Source: Paenibacillus mendelii
GTDB lineage: Bacteria > Bacillota > Bacilli > Paenibacillales > Paenibacillaceae
Direction: 5' to 3'
DNA length: 64,000 nucleotides
NCBI RefSeq assembly: GCF_024498075.1
Contig: NZ_JANHOF010000005.1
Coordinates: 186,001-250,000 of the forward strand
Part shown: positions 35,210 to 43,570 of the stretch, in pieces
How positions within the stretch are numbered: position 1 is the first letter of the stretch
Layout: each line of letters begins with the position of its first letter
Notes under the pieces: generated by a model
Databases searched by the model: none
What the model saw: the letters and a program-made list of their open reading frames with translations, nothing else
What the model was told of the DNA's origin: nothing
Position numbers and translations under genes: made by a program

Positions 35210-35992
35210 ATGTCTTATCAGATCGATATTATACAGCTCGGTCGAACACAGGTACCGACGATTGAAATCAACTGGATGGACGTGTCGCGTCTGGCTGAGT
35301 GGGAACCGATTATTTTTGCCATGGTGCTTATCAGAGGAAACGGCAAGACGATTCTGATCAACAGCGGACCGCCCGCCGACTATGAGGCGTTGAGTGATTT
35401 CTGGGTTGAGCATGTTCATCCGAATCACGCTTTGCAAGTAAGTGAAGACGAGCGACCTGTTACCGCGCTGGCCAAGTACGGCGTGAAGCCCGAGGATGTC
35501 GATTATGTGCTGGTTACACCGCTTACTACCTATGCTACGGGCAACTTGGATCTATTCCCTAATGCCAAGATCGTTGTCAGCCGCAGGGGCTGGGTAGATT
35601 TCCTGGCACCGGAGCCCTATGCGCAGCGGCTGCCGAAGCATATTTATATGGCAGATCCTATCTTTCAATATGTGATGAATGAGGCATTCGATCGCATCGT
35701 GCTCTTGGAAGACGAGGAACAAGAGGTGCTGCCGGGGATTCGTTCCTTCTTCACGGGCAGCCATCACCGGAGCAGCATGGCGTACGTCATCGATACGGAG
35801 ATAGGGTCTGTCATCGTCTCCGATTGCTTCTTCAAATACCGGAACATCGAGCAGAACATACCGCTGGGCATTCATGAGAGCTTGGAAGAAACTTTCCGCA
35901 GCTATGAGCGGATTCGTAATATTAACGGCACCATTTTGCCGATCTACGACCCGGAAGTATTTGAGCGTCATCCCGCAGGAAAAGTTGTTTAA
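35210..35992 (+). CDS. Metallo-beta-lactamase-fold protein, AHL-lactonase-like, ligands lost
   Basis: A 260-residue protein with the outline of the AHL lactonase-like branch: GNGKTILINSGPP, GVKPEDVDYVLVTPL, FPNAKIVVSRRGWVDF, a late His in TGSHHRSS and Asp in IVSDC. The metal-binding motif HxHxDH is replaced: TPLTTYATGN stands where THLHxDHxGN is expected, and PIYDPEVF stands for PGHDPEV. It can hardly bind two metals in the usual way. Its place in the operon is where a sugar lactonase is needed. It could be a metal-free or divergent enzyme, or a binding protein. The start follows AAGGAGG. Confidence 0.8.
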   Translation: MSYQIDIIQLGRTQVPTIEINWMDVSRLAEWEPIIFAMVLIRGNGKTILINSGPPADYEALSDFWVEHVHPNHALQVSEDERPVTALAKYGVKPEDVDYVLVTPLTTYATGNLDLFPNAKIVVSRRGWVDFLAPEPYAQRLPKHIYMADPIFQYVMNEAFDRIVLLEDEEQEVLPGIRSFFTGSHHRSSMAYVIDTEIGSVIVSDCFFKYRNIEQNIPLGIHESLEETFRSYERIRNINGTILPIYDPEVFERHPAGKVV

Positions 35993-36041
35993 TTCCAGCC
36001 AACTTTTATAGCTGCACACATCAGGACAGGGGGAATTCTAA

Positions 36042-36791
36042 ATGACTATTAGCCAACAGGACGTTAAGTCCGCCTACAGCACACCGATTGACAATCCGTT
36101 GATTCCGCGTTTCCCGGTGCGTTTCCGGAACAACGAAATTCTTACCGTTATATACCGGACGGATCCGGCCTGCATCGAGAGAATCGTTCCTGATCCGCTG
36201 GAATCGGCCAGTGATCTGGTCGTCGTCCATTATTATCATATGAATGATGCGGAATGGTTCGGCAACTATTATGAATCAGCCGTACAGGTTCAGGTGCGAT
36301 TGAAGGGGACTGACATTTGCGGCGCGTATTCACCTTATCTGTACTTGGGCAGTGACGGCGCGATTGCAGCGGGCAGAGAAGTTTATGGCCAGCCGAAGAA
36401 AAGCGGCAATCCTTCGATTTCCTTCGTCGAGGACTTAATTGTCGGCAAGGTAGAACGCAACGGGATCGACGTCCTCACGAGCACAATGGCGTACAAGCAG
36501 CGCAAATCAAGTTTGGATGAGATGCAGGAGATCATTCCGTTTACGAAAAACATAAATTTGAAAATCATCCCTAACATCGATGGAACGCCGGCGATCCACC
36601 AAATTACGGCGCGCACGTTCTCCGAAATGGTTGTCCATGAATGCTGGCGCGGGCCTGCTACAATGGAAATTCGTCCGAACGCTCAAGCACCTGTGTACAA
36701 GCTTCCTGTATTGGAAATGATGGACGGATTCTTCTGGGTATGCGACTTCTCGCTGCCAATGGGCGAAGTCATCCACGACTACTTGAAGTAA
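36042..36791 (+). CDS. Acetoacetate decarboxylase family protein
   Basis: A 249-residue protein with the ADC motif GREVYGQPKKSG; Lys119 corresponds to the Schiff-base lysine and Lys120 to the pKa-lowering neighbour. The N-terminus (PRFPVRFRNNEILTVIYRTD) and EMMDGFFWVCDF near the end also fit. Family members decarboxylate acetoacetate or catalyse aldol/dehydration reactions of other keto acids by the same Schiff base. No acetone pathway genes are present, so a pathway-specific keto acid or lactone substrate is more likely. It follows the MBL-fold gene by 49 bases. Confidence 0.88.
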   Translation: MTISQQDVKSAYSTPIDNPLIPRFPVRFRNNEILTVIYRTDPACIERIVPDPLESASDLVVVHYYHMNDAEWFGNYYESAVQVQVRLKGTDICGAYSPYLYLGSDGAIAAGREVYGQPKKSGNPSISFVEDLIVGKVERNGIDVLTSTMAYKQRKSSLDEMQEIIPFTKNINLKIIPNIDGTPAIHQITARTFSEMVVHECWRGPATMEIRPNAQAPVYKLPVLEMMDGFFWVCDFSLPMGEVIHDYLK

Positions 36792-36797
36792 GAAGCC

Positions 36798-37011
36798 TAG
36801 AAGTCCGGTGATGAAGTGGCGGAGCAGGCGGAAACGGTCTGTAGAAGCGCAGCTTATGCTTCCGAAGTAAGCTTTTCTGGCGAAAAGCTTTTAGTTCGCC
36901 TTTGTACCCCGAATTTATCCGATAAAGTAAACAAAATTCTAAAAATTCGGGGTACAACAGCGAACGAAAGACGTTACCGCATGCGCAGCCATCATATTCA
37001 CTGGAATTCTA
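36798..37011 (+). other. Structured intergenic element B (large imperfect palindrome)
   Basis: The outer arms 36798-36840 and 36970-37011 are imperfect inverted repeats whose sequence differs from element A. The core 36851-36904 (54 bp) is identical to 31009-31062. It is followed by a perfect 13-bp stem 36904-36916/36943-36955 (GTACCCCGAATTT), then AACAGCGA. Compared with element A this stem changes three base pairs on both arms. It begins 6 bases after the decarboxylase-like gene and ends 34 bases before the next start. Confidence 0.75.
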
Positions 37012-37045
37012 CAAACCACAACCGGATGAGAGAAGGAGAATAACC

Positions 37046-37807
37046 ATGACGAAATGGGATTTTGAAGGACAAGTAGTATTGATAACAGGCGGAGCCGGAG
37101 GGCTTGGTATCGATCTGTCACATGCCTATACCGAAGCCGGCGCTAAGGTTTATGTGTGCGACTGGAGCGAGACGAACATCAAGCAGATGCGCGACACGAT
37201 GAGCGCAGTATCGCATAGAGGCTCCTACGAGGCGGAAGTGGTCGATGTCCGCAGCGTTAAAGAGCTGCAGGATTGGGTTGAACGAGTGATTCAAAAGGAA
37301 GGCAAGGCCGATATTCTTATTAATGCTGCAGGCATATGTCCAACCGCTTCCTATAGTGAAGTCACCGAAGCCATCTGGGACGATGTTGTCGATGTCAATA
37401 TGAAGAGCGCGTTCTTCGCTACCCAGGCGATTGCCGCTTCGATGAAGGAGCATGGCTACGGCCGCATCGTGAACGTGAGCTCGGTTGGCGCCCACACAGG
37501 CGGAGCGATCGCGACGCCGCCATACGCAGCGGCTAAGGCCGGTATGCTTGCGGTTACGAAATCCTTCGCGAATGCCTTGTCTCCATTCGGCATCTGCGTG
37601 AATACAGTGGCCCCGGGTCCTTTCGATACGGTAATGATCGCTGATTTCCCGAAAGCCACGATGGAACGGATTGTCGCATCGACGCCAACCCGCCGTGTAG
37701 GGCAAACCGGTGACGTCGTTCAAGCCATTCTGTTCATGTCGGATCGCAGCACGAGTCACATTACCGGGGCGACGTTGGATGTCAACGGCGGCCTGTACAT
37801 GAGGTGA
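37046..37807 (+). CDS. SDR family oxidoreductase (candidate 2-keto-3-deoxy-sugar-acid dehydrogenase)
   Basis: A 253-residue SDR with TGGAGGLG (14-21), NAAG (93-96), Ser146 and Tyr160/Lys164 in PPYAAAK, and the usual ITGATLDVNGG ending. Asp39 in VCDW after the second strand favours NAD. Its start, after GAAGGAG, lies just downstream of element B. Only 4 bases separate it from the enolase-superfamily dehydratase, so it probably oxidises that enzyme's product at C4, as in the L-rhamnose and L-fucose diketo-hydrolase pathways (inference). Confidence 0.92.
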   Translation: MTKWDFEGQVVLITGGAGGLGIDLSHAYTEAGAKVYVCDWSETNIKQMRDTMSAVSHRGSYEAEVVDVRSVKELQDWVERVIQKEGKADILINAAGICPTASYSEVTEAIWDDVVDVNMKSAFFATQAIAASMKEHGYGRIVNVSSVGAHTGGAIATPPYAAAKAGMLAVTKSFANALSPFGICVNTVAPGPFDTVMIADFPKATMERIVASTPTRRVGQTGDVVQAILFMSDRSTSHITGATLDVNGGLYMR

Positions 37808-37811
37808 TCCA

Positions 37812-38933
37812 ATGAAAATCCTGAAGATTGAAGCGATGGGCATTCGCTGCCCGGAGCCTAACGATAATAACAACATCCGGCATACCATGCTAGTCAGAGT
37901 TGAAACCGAAGACGGGACCGTCGGCTGGGGCGAAGGGATCGCCATGTGGCCGGAAGCGGTCAAGGCAGTCATTGCCGTTGTTGAAGGGCTGTCCCCGCTG
38001 CTGATCGGTAAGGATGCGCTTGATACGGAGGCGAACTGGCAAGCGATGAAGGATCATGTCTGGTGGTACGGCGAGGGTGGAATTGCCTCTTTCGCCATCA
38101 GTGCGCTGGACATGGCATTATGGGATATCAAAGGCAAGCTGCTGGGCGTTCCCCTCTATCGCCTGCTTGGCGGCAAACAGCGCGACCGGCTGCCGGCATG
38201 TGCCAGCATTCACGTGAAGCACGAGACGCATGAGGAGAATGCCGACGAGATTGCGGCCTATATGGATGAAGGCTTCCAATCGGTTAAGGTTGGTTTCGGT
38301 AAGAAAGGGAAAGCTCGTCTAGGCCAGGAAGCAGCCTATGATTTGGCCTATGTGAAAGCCGTTCGCGATCGGATCGGTCCGGATAAAGGATTCATCGTTG
38401 ATGTGGGCAACAGCGTCAAGTGGGATGTCGGACATGCGATCCGCATGACCAGAGCATTCGAAGAATACGGCGTCTGGTGGATCGAAGAGCCGTTCCATCC
38501 GAGCAACATTGAAGCTCACCGGGAGTTGAGAGCGGCCACGACAATGCTGATTGCGACAGGCGAGCGGGAGTGGACGGTCGATGGGTACCACCGGTTGTTG
38601 AAAACCGGCATCGTTGATGTCGTGGGGATTGATCCTGCACGTGTAGAAGGCATTACAGCCTTCCACAAAATCATTCAGCTTGTCGGCGCAGAGAAAAGAA
38701 AATTCAATGCACATGCCTGGAGCACGGCCATTACGAGTGCGGCAAGCCTTCATCTATCGATTTCTTCCCCGCATTGCTTGCTGCTGGAGCTCAAGCCGAT
38801 GCCGAATCCAATGCAGAATGAGCTGGTCAAAGAACCGATTACCCAGAAGGACGGTTGGGTATATCCGCTGGAGGCGCCGGGGCTTGGCATTGAAGTGGAC
38901 GAGGAAGCTGTAAGAAAAGTTCGGTTTATGTAA
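37812..38933 (+). CDS. Enolase-superfamily sugar acid dehydratase (MR/MLE subgroup)
   Basis: A 373-residue protein with capping domain and barrel. Metal ligands are Asp197 (VDVGN), Glu225 (WWIEEPF) and Glu251 (GEREW). Candidate bases are Lys159 (SVKVGFGKK) and His301 (NAHAW). This set is typical of acid-sugar dehydratases that remove water from aldonates to give 2-keto-3-deoxy acids. Given the mutarotase, SDRs and FAH hydrolase, L-rhamnonate or L-fuconate dehydratase is the best guess, but the exact sugar acid cannot be settled from motifs alone. Confidence 0.9.
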   Translation: MKILKIEAMGIRCPEPNDNNNIRHTMLVRVETEDGTVGWGEGIAMWPEAVKAVIAVVEGLSPLLIGKDALDTEANWQAMKDHVWWYGEGGIASFAISALDMALWDIKGKLLGVPLYRLLGGKQRDRLPACASIHVKHETHEENADEIAAYMDEGFQSVKVGFGKKGKARLGQEAAYDLAYVKAVRDRIGPDKGFIVDVGNSVKWDVGHAIRMTRAFEEYGVWWIEEPFHPSNIEAHRELRAATTMLIATGEREWTVDGYHRLLKTGIVDVVGIDPARVEGITAFHKIIQLVGAEKRKFNAHAWSTAITSAASLHLSISSPHCLLLELKPMPNPMQNELVKEPITQKDGWVYPLEAPGLGIEVDEEAVRKVRFM

Positions 38934-38957
38934 CTATTCCCACTTTGAGGAGCTCTT

Positions 38958-40715
38958 ATGAGATGGTTCGCTAATCTTAATCTTTTTGCTAAATTCTGCT
39001 TCTGCTTCCTGCTTATTTTCCTTATTCTGCTTGGCAATAGTCTGTTCGGGATGAAGCAGATGGAACGGATGAACGACAATTTCGCTGACGTGTTCGATAA
39101 CCGGATGAAGAGTATGAATGAAATCGGCGCCGTATCGGCTAACTTTCATAAAATGATTGCTCATCTTGGCAGCTATGTCTATCAGAACAAGGCAGTCGAA
39201 GAGAAGGCTGCCATGCTCGAAAGCATTGCCGAATACCGGAATTCGATCGATGAGCTGCTGGTCTCGCTTGGGCAGAAGCAGCTCTCGGACAAAGCGAAGA
39301 AGGAGCTGGAGGTCTTCGGCTTCGTCTGGACCAGCTATACGCCGGCTATGGATCAGGTTATTGAGCAGATTAAGGCCGGTCAGCAGGATAAGGCGGTCTG
39401 GAACTACGAGAGCCAGATCGTAGTGAAGGCCGAAGGGATTGATCGTTATTTCGCTTCGTTCATTAAACTGAACGAGGATGAGGCGGCGCTCTCGTTCGAA
39501 AATTCGAATGGCATGTACAAAGAAGCGATTCGAATATCCATTATTAGTCTGATTGCCTCTCTGCTCATATCCGGCTTTCTCGGCTGGCTGATGACAACGA
39601 GTATCAGACGTCCCGTTCGCGAGCTGCTCAGGCACTTTAGTCTGGTAGCGGACGGTATGATGACGGAATCCGTGACGACAACCCGAAAGGACGAGATGGG
39701 GCAGCTGCTCACATCCTTTGAACGGATGCGCAGCAATTTGCATGATCTTGTCGCGCAGACGAAACGTATGATCGGCGTGTTAAGCAATCATGCGGATGAA
39801 ATTCGGCATTCTGCCGAGGTGACGGGCGATGCCGCACATGCGATGCGCAGCGGGCTGACGGCAGCTTCGCAAGAGACGATGGCGATGTATGCGCAGGTGC
39901 AGCAGGATGTGGTCGTCATTCATGAGATGTTAACTGGATTAATGGAAGTCACCGAAGGCGTAAACGCCATATCGGAACAATCCTCCGATTCGGAGAGCAG
40001 CGTGCATGAGGGAAGAACCGTTGTGGATGAAGCGATTCGTTCGATGGGCAGCATCAGAGACCGCGTACACCGATCGCTTGATGAGATCGGGACGGTGAAG
40101 AACGCTTCGGCGAAAATCGGCAATGTGATGCGCAGCATTGAAGGCCTAATGAAGCAAACCCATATTCTTGCTCTCAATGCTTCGATCGAAGCGGCCAGAA
40201 GCGGAGAGCATGGCAAGGGCTTCATGGTCATTGCCCAAGAGGTAAGCAAGCTGGCCCAGCAGACGAGGACCGCTTCTGACGAGGTGAATGCTTACATTGG
40301 CGCGATTTCGCAGGATATCGATGGCCTGCACAAGTCGATGACGGAAGAGAATGTAGAGGTAGAAGCGGGTATTCACAAGGTGGAGCTGGCAGGCAATCAA
40401 TTCTATACGATTAGTCATTCCATTCTTAAAATGAACGACAGCCTGCAGCATGTTTCGGCTACGCTGGAAGAGCTGGCTGCCGGTGGTACCCAGATGAATC
40501 AGGCGATGGAACGCATCGGTCAATTCTCCAAGGAAACGTCGGAAGGAATGGGCGAGTTCGTCCATATTGCCGATGGCCAATCGTTATCCATGAACGATGT
40601 GAATGCATCCGTTCAGCATTTGGCTGCCGAATTCGAGGTGCTGTTTGACAAGATGGAACGGTTTAAGACCAACATCATCGAAGATGAGGTGAATAGCGAT
40701 GAGACTAAATCATAA
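38958..40715 (+). CDS. Methyl-accepting chemotaxis protein (4HB sensor)
   Basis: A 585-residue chemoreceptor: TM1 at about 10-30 (FCFCFLLIFLILLGNS), an extracellular four-helix bundle (31-185), TM2 at about 190-208, HAMP (IRRPVRELLRHFSLVADG) and a cytoplasmic helical bundle. The hairpin tip HILALNASIEAARSGEHGKG is the conserved region that contacts CheA/CheW. It is embedded in a catabolic operon: 24 bases after the dehydratase and overlapping the next SDR by 17 bases. It probably steers the cell to the sugar used here, either directly or through the binding protein. Confidence 0.93.
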   Translation: MRWFANLNLFAKFCFCFLLIFLILLGNSLFGMKQMERMNDNFADVFDNRMKSMNEIGAVSANFHKMIAHLGSYVYQNKAVEEKAAMLESIAEYRNSIDELLVSLGQKQLSDKAKKELEVFGFVWTSYTPAMDQVIEQIKAGQQDKAVWNYESQIVVKAEGIDRYFASFIKLNEDEAALSFENSNGMYKEAIRISIISLIASLLISGFLGWLMTTSIRRPVRELLRHFSLVADGMMTESVTTTRKDEMGQLLTSFERMRSNLHDLVAQTKRMIGVLSNHADEIRHSAEVTGDAAHAMRSGLTAASQETMAMYAQVQQDVVVIHEMLTGLMEVTEGVNAISEQSSDSESSVHEGRTVVDEAIRSMGSIRDRVHRSLDEIGTVKNASAKIGNVMRSIEGLMKQTHILALNASIEAARSGEHGKGFMVIAQEVSKLAQQTRTASDEVNAYIGAISQDIDGLHKSMTEENVEVEAGIHKVELAGNQFYTISHSILKMNDSLQHVSATLEELAAGGTQMNQAMERIGQFSKETSEGMGEFVHIADGQSLSMNDVNASVQHLAAEFEVLFDKMERFKTNIIEDEVNSDETKS

Positions 40716-41460
40716 GACAGCTATTATTACCGGGGCTTCCCGTGGAATCGGCCGGGCGATTGCACTCGGCTTTGCTAAACAAGGAGCGAAAGTGGTTGTG
40801 GCTTCGAACGAACCGGCAGAAGCCGGGAGCCAGGTCGTTGACGAGATTCAAGCTGCAGGCGGAGAGGCGATCTACGTCGTGTGCGACGTATCGGACGCTG
40901 CACAAGTGAACGCTATGGTGGATGCGGCGGTCGCCCGATTCGGGCAAGTCGATATTCTAGTGAATAATGCGGGCATTTGCCCTTTCCATGAGTTTCTTAC
41001 GATGCCTCTTGAACTGTGGGAGCGGGTGACGGATGTGAATCAGAAGGGAACCTTCCTCTGCTCACAGGCCGTTGCCAAGCATATGGTTGAGAGAGGCATT
41101 CAAGGGCGAATCGTATCGACGAGCTCGATTGGAGCATGGGTGGGCGGGGCCATGCAAGTTCATTACTGCCCGACGAAGGCAGCGATCGAGAATATGATGA
41201 AGAGCATGGCGGTTGCCCTTGGGCCGCATGGGATTACATGCAATGCCGTTCTTCCCGGTGCGATCGAAACGGACATCAACCGTGAAGATCTGTCGGACGC
41301 GGCGAAGCGCGAATATTTCATTAACCGGACTCCTGTCAGACGTCTTGGACAGCCGGAGGATCTGGTGGAAGCTTATCTATTCTTCGCGTGCGAGGAGTCG
41401 TATTTCGTGACGGGCTCCAGCCTCTTGGTCGATGGCGGGATGTTCGTTAACTTACAGTAA
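40699..41460 (+). CDS. SDR oxidoreductase, L-rhamnose 1-dehydrogenase-like
   Basis: A 253-residue SDR: TGASRGIG (11-18), NNAG (89-92), Ser142/143 and Tyr156/Lys160 in HYCPTK. The combination NAGICPFHEFLTMP, GGAMQVHYCPTKA, PGAIETDINREDLSDAAK and the ending LLVDGGMFVNLQ resembles, as I recall it, bacterial L-rhamnose 1-dehydrogenase. That enzyme oxidises L-rhamnose to L-rhamnono-lactone. Its ATG lies inside the end of the chemoreceptor gene, after GAGGTGAA, so the two are translationally coupled. This is the strongest single pointer to the pathway's substrate. Confidence 0.9.
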   Translation: MRLNHKTAIITGASRGIGRAIALGFAKQGAKVVVASNEPAEAGSQVVDEIQAAGGEAIYVVCDVSDAAQVNAMVDAAVARFGQVDILVNNAGICPFHEFLTMPLELWERVTDVNQKGTFLCSQAVAKHMVERGIQGRIVSTSSIGAWVGGAMQVHYCPTKAAIENMMKSMAVALGPHGITCNAVLPGAIETDINREDLSDAAKREYFINRTPVRRLGQPEDLVEAYLFFACEESYFVTGSSLLVDGGMFVNLQ

Positions 41461-41472
41461 AGGGTGGTACCG

Positions 41473-42456
41473 ATGAGAATTGTCATCACGGATAGCAATT
41501 TCGTCAGCGACGAGCCGGAACGTGCGGTTCTGTCGGCAGCCGGCTTGACCGTTGAAAGATTCAATTGCAGAACGGAAGAAGAGATGATAGAAGCGGGAAA
41601 AGGAGCAGATGCGGTTCTCGTACAGTTCGCGCCCGTAACCCGCCGAGTAATCGAAGCATGGACATCATGCAGGCTTATCGTTCGTTATGGCATCGGGTAC
41701 GATAATGTATATATACCCGCTGCCGATGGAGCGGGGATTGCAGTATGCAACGTGCCCTCCTATTGCCTGGACGAGGTAGCCGATCATACATGTGCCCTGC
41801 TGCTGTCCGGTCTTAGGAAGGTCGTCGCATTCGATCGTTCCGTCCGAAGCGGTGAATGGAACGTGGAGAAGGTGGCCAAACCGATGCCCCGGTTCGCGGA
41901 TTCCGTTGTCGGCTTGATTGGATTCGGACGAATCGGAGCGCGTGTTGCCGAGCGTATCCGGCCGTTCGGCTTCCAAATCCTGATCTATGATCCGTATATG
42001 AGCGCAGATAAAGCTGAGCAGCTTGGTGTTCACAAGGCGGCAACGTTGGAGGAGCTTCTGTCGAAGGCGGATGCCATCTCCCTGCATTCTCCGCTGACGG
42101 AGGATACGAAGCATCTGATCAATGCGACTACATTGTCCCAGATGAAATCCGGAGCGCTGCTCGTCAACACATCCCGAGGTGGCTTGATTGATACGGAGGC
42201 GCTCGCTACCGCTTTGAATGAAGGAACGATTGGCGGCGCGGCCATTGATGTATTCGAGCAGGAGCCGCTGCAGAATGATCATCCGCTGCGCAGCTGCGAC
42301 AACCTCATTCTAACGCCGCATGCGGCATATTACTCCGATTCGGCATTGATAACCTTGCAAACCCAGGCGGCGGAAGAGGTAGTCCGGTTAGCGCAAGGGC
42401 TGCCATTAGCCTCACAAGTTAATCGTCCAAGTGGCGGACAAGGAGGAAGCCGATGA
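41473..42456 (+). CDS. D-isomer-specific 2-hydroxyacid dehydrogenase
   Basis: GTG 41464 is open in frame, but ATG 41473, 6-8 bases after AAAGGGTGG, is preferred (327 residues). The NAD domain has VGLIGFGRIGARVAERI; catalytic Arg is in VNTSRGG, Glu in DVFEQEPL and His in LTPHAAYYS. The family oxidises or reduces D-hydroxyacids such as glycerate, lactate or glyoxylate/hydroxypyruvate. In the proposed pathway it could interconvert a 2-hydroxy acid with its keto acid, although L-lactate, the expected product from L-rhamnose, is not a typical substrate. Its stop overlaps the next ATG (ATGA). Confidence 0.92.
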   Translation: MRIVITDSNFVSDEPERAVLSAAGLTVERFNCRTEEEMIEAGKGADAVLVQFAPVTRRVIEAWTSCRLIVRYGIGYDNVYIPAADGAGIAVCNVPSYCLDEVADHTCALLLSGLRKVVAFDRSVRSGEWNVEKVAKPMPRFADSVVGLIGFGRIGARVAERIRPFGFQILIYDPYMSADKAEQLGVHKAATLEELLSKADAISLHSPLTEDTKHLINATTLSQMKSGALLVNTSRGGLIDTEALATALNEGTIGGAAIDVFEQEPLQNDHPLRSCDNLILTPHAAYYSDSALITLQTQAAEEVVRLAQGLPLASQVNRPSGGQGGSR

Positions 42457-43367
42457 AATTATTAACCTTTTACGAGAAGGATTCGCTGCTCCTAGGCATA
42501 CGTGTAGAAGGCCGCGGCGTTCTTCATGTGACAGCGGCAGCTAATTGGCTCAATTTGGCCGGCACTCCGATTCCGTGCAACATCCATGACGTCATAGCAG
42601 GCGGTTCCGAAGCGATTGAATCCCTGGAGCGGCTGACCGAGCAGGTACTTGAGCAGGAGCCGGAGATCGGTGCCGTGCTGTTTCAGGATGAGTCCGGTCT
42701 TAACCTGGGTCCCTGTGTGACGCATCCGAACAAGATCATCTGCGTTGGCCTGAACTATCAGAAGCACGCGGAAGAGACGAATGCGCCGATCCCTGAATAC
42801 CCGATCCTGTTCAACAAATTTAATAACACGCTTGCCGGCCATGGGGATGACATTCCGCTTCCGCGCGTATCGCAGAAAGTAGACTATGAGGCGGAATTAG
42901 TAATCGTTATAGGCAAGAGGGCCAAGTACGTAAGCAAGGACGAGGCGCTGGGGCATGTATTCGGTTATTGCAATGTCAATGATTTATCCGCGAGGGATTT
43001 GCAATTACGCACTCAGCAGTGGCTGCTCGGCAAGTCATGCGACCGGTTTAGCCCGCTTGGTCCGTACCTGGTGACCTCCGATGAAGTCGGCAATCCGAAT
43101 GATTTGAAGATCTCCAGTACGGTCAACGGCGAAGTGAGGCAGAATTCCAATACGTCGGATATGATCTTTAAGTGCGATGAAATCGTCAGCTATATCTCTC
43201 AGCACATGACACTGGAACCGGGGGACATTATTCTGACGGGTACGCCTGAGGGCGTTGTGATGGGTTATCCGCCGGACAAGCAGAACTATCTGCAGCCAGG
43301 CGATACGGTGACCATTGAAATTGAGAAGCTGGGCCAATTAACGAATCGAATGGTAGAAGAAGCCTAA
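42453..43367 (+). CDS. Fumarylacetoacetate hydrolase family protein (diketo-sugar-acid hydrolase-like)
   Basis: A 304-residue FAH-fold enzyme. ICVGLNYQKHAEETN, KVDYEAELVIVIGK (metal Glu residues), VNDLSARDLQ (Asp) and DIILTGTPEGV are the family landmarks. FAH members cleave C-C bonds of acylpyruvates. At the end of this operon it suits hydrolysis of a 2,4-diketo-3-deoxy aldonate to pyruvate plus lactate, the last step of the non-phosphorylating L-rhamnose and L-fucose routes. Its ATG overlaps the preceding stop, and a strong terminator follows. Confidence 0.91.
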   Translation: MKLLTFYEKDSLLLGIRVEGRGVLHVTAAANWLNLAGTPIPCNIHDVIAGGSEAIESLERLTEQVLEQEPEIGAVLFQDESGLNLGPCVTHPNKIICVGLNYQKHAEETNAPIPEYPILFNKFNNTLAGHGDDIPLPRVSQKVDYEAELVIVIGKRAKYVSKDEALGHVFGYCNVNDLSARDLQLRTQQWLLGKSCDRFSPLGPYLVTSDEVGNPNDLKISSTVNGEVRQNSNTSDMIFKCDEIVSYISQHMTLEPGDIILTGTPEGVVMGYPPDKQNYLQPGDTVTIEIEKLGQLTNRMVEEA

Positions 43368-43387
43368 GCATAATCGTATTACCTATG

Positions 43388-43452
43388 GAGGGTTATCCTT
43401 TGACGCATATATGCGGGAAGGATAATCCTTCTTTAATTTTTCTTTTTTTTGC
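43388..43452 (+). terminator. Terminator of the LacI-led catabolic locus
   Basis: GGTTATCCTT (43391-43400) pairs with AAGGATAATCC (43418-43428), enclosing the palindrome GCATATATGC. The T-rich tail CTTTAATTTTTCTTTTTTTT follows. Confidence 0.85.
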
Positions 43453-43531
43453 AAATTAATACAAGCGGTATAGCAATACGTACATAGAAAGTGAGATAAT
43501 AAAAAAGATTGATCAGTAAAAGGGGGACAAA

Positions 43532-43570
43532 ATGACTAGAAATACGTTACACCAGGCTGTCGCCAGATAA
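43532..43570 (+). pseudogene. 12-codon ORF with strong RBS, probable decayed gene start
   Basis: AAAGGGGGACAAA precedes ATG 43532, and the frame stops after 12 codons (MTRNTLHQAVAR). Continuing in the next frame the sequence reads LSPDKKGEFLETIWYPYVVL before another stop, which suggests a frameshifted remnant. A leader peptide is the alternative. The rest of the gap to 43721 shows only a GGGATAGGGG site before the next gene. Confidence 0.35.
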
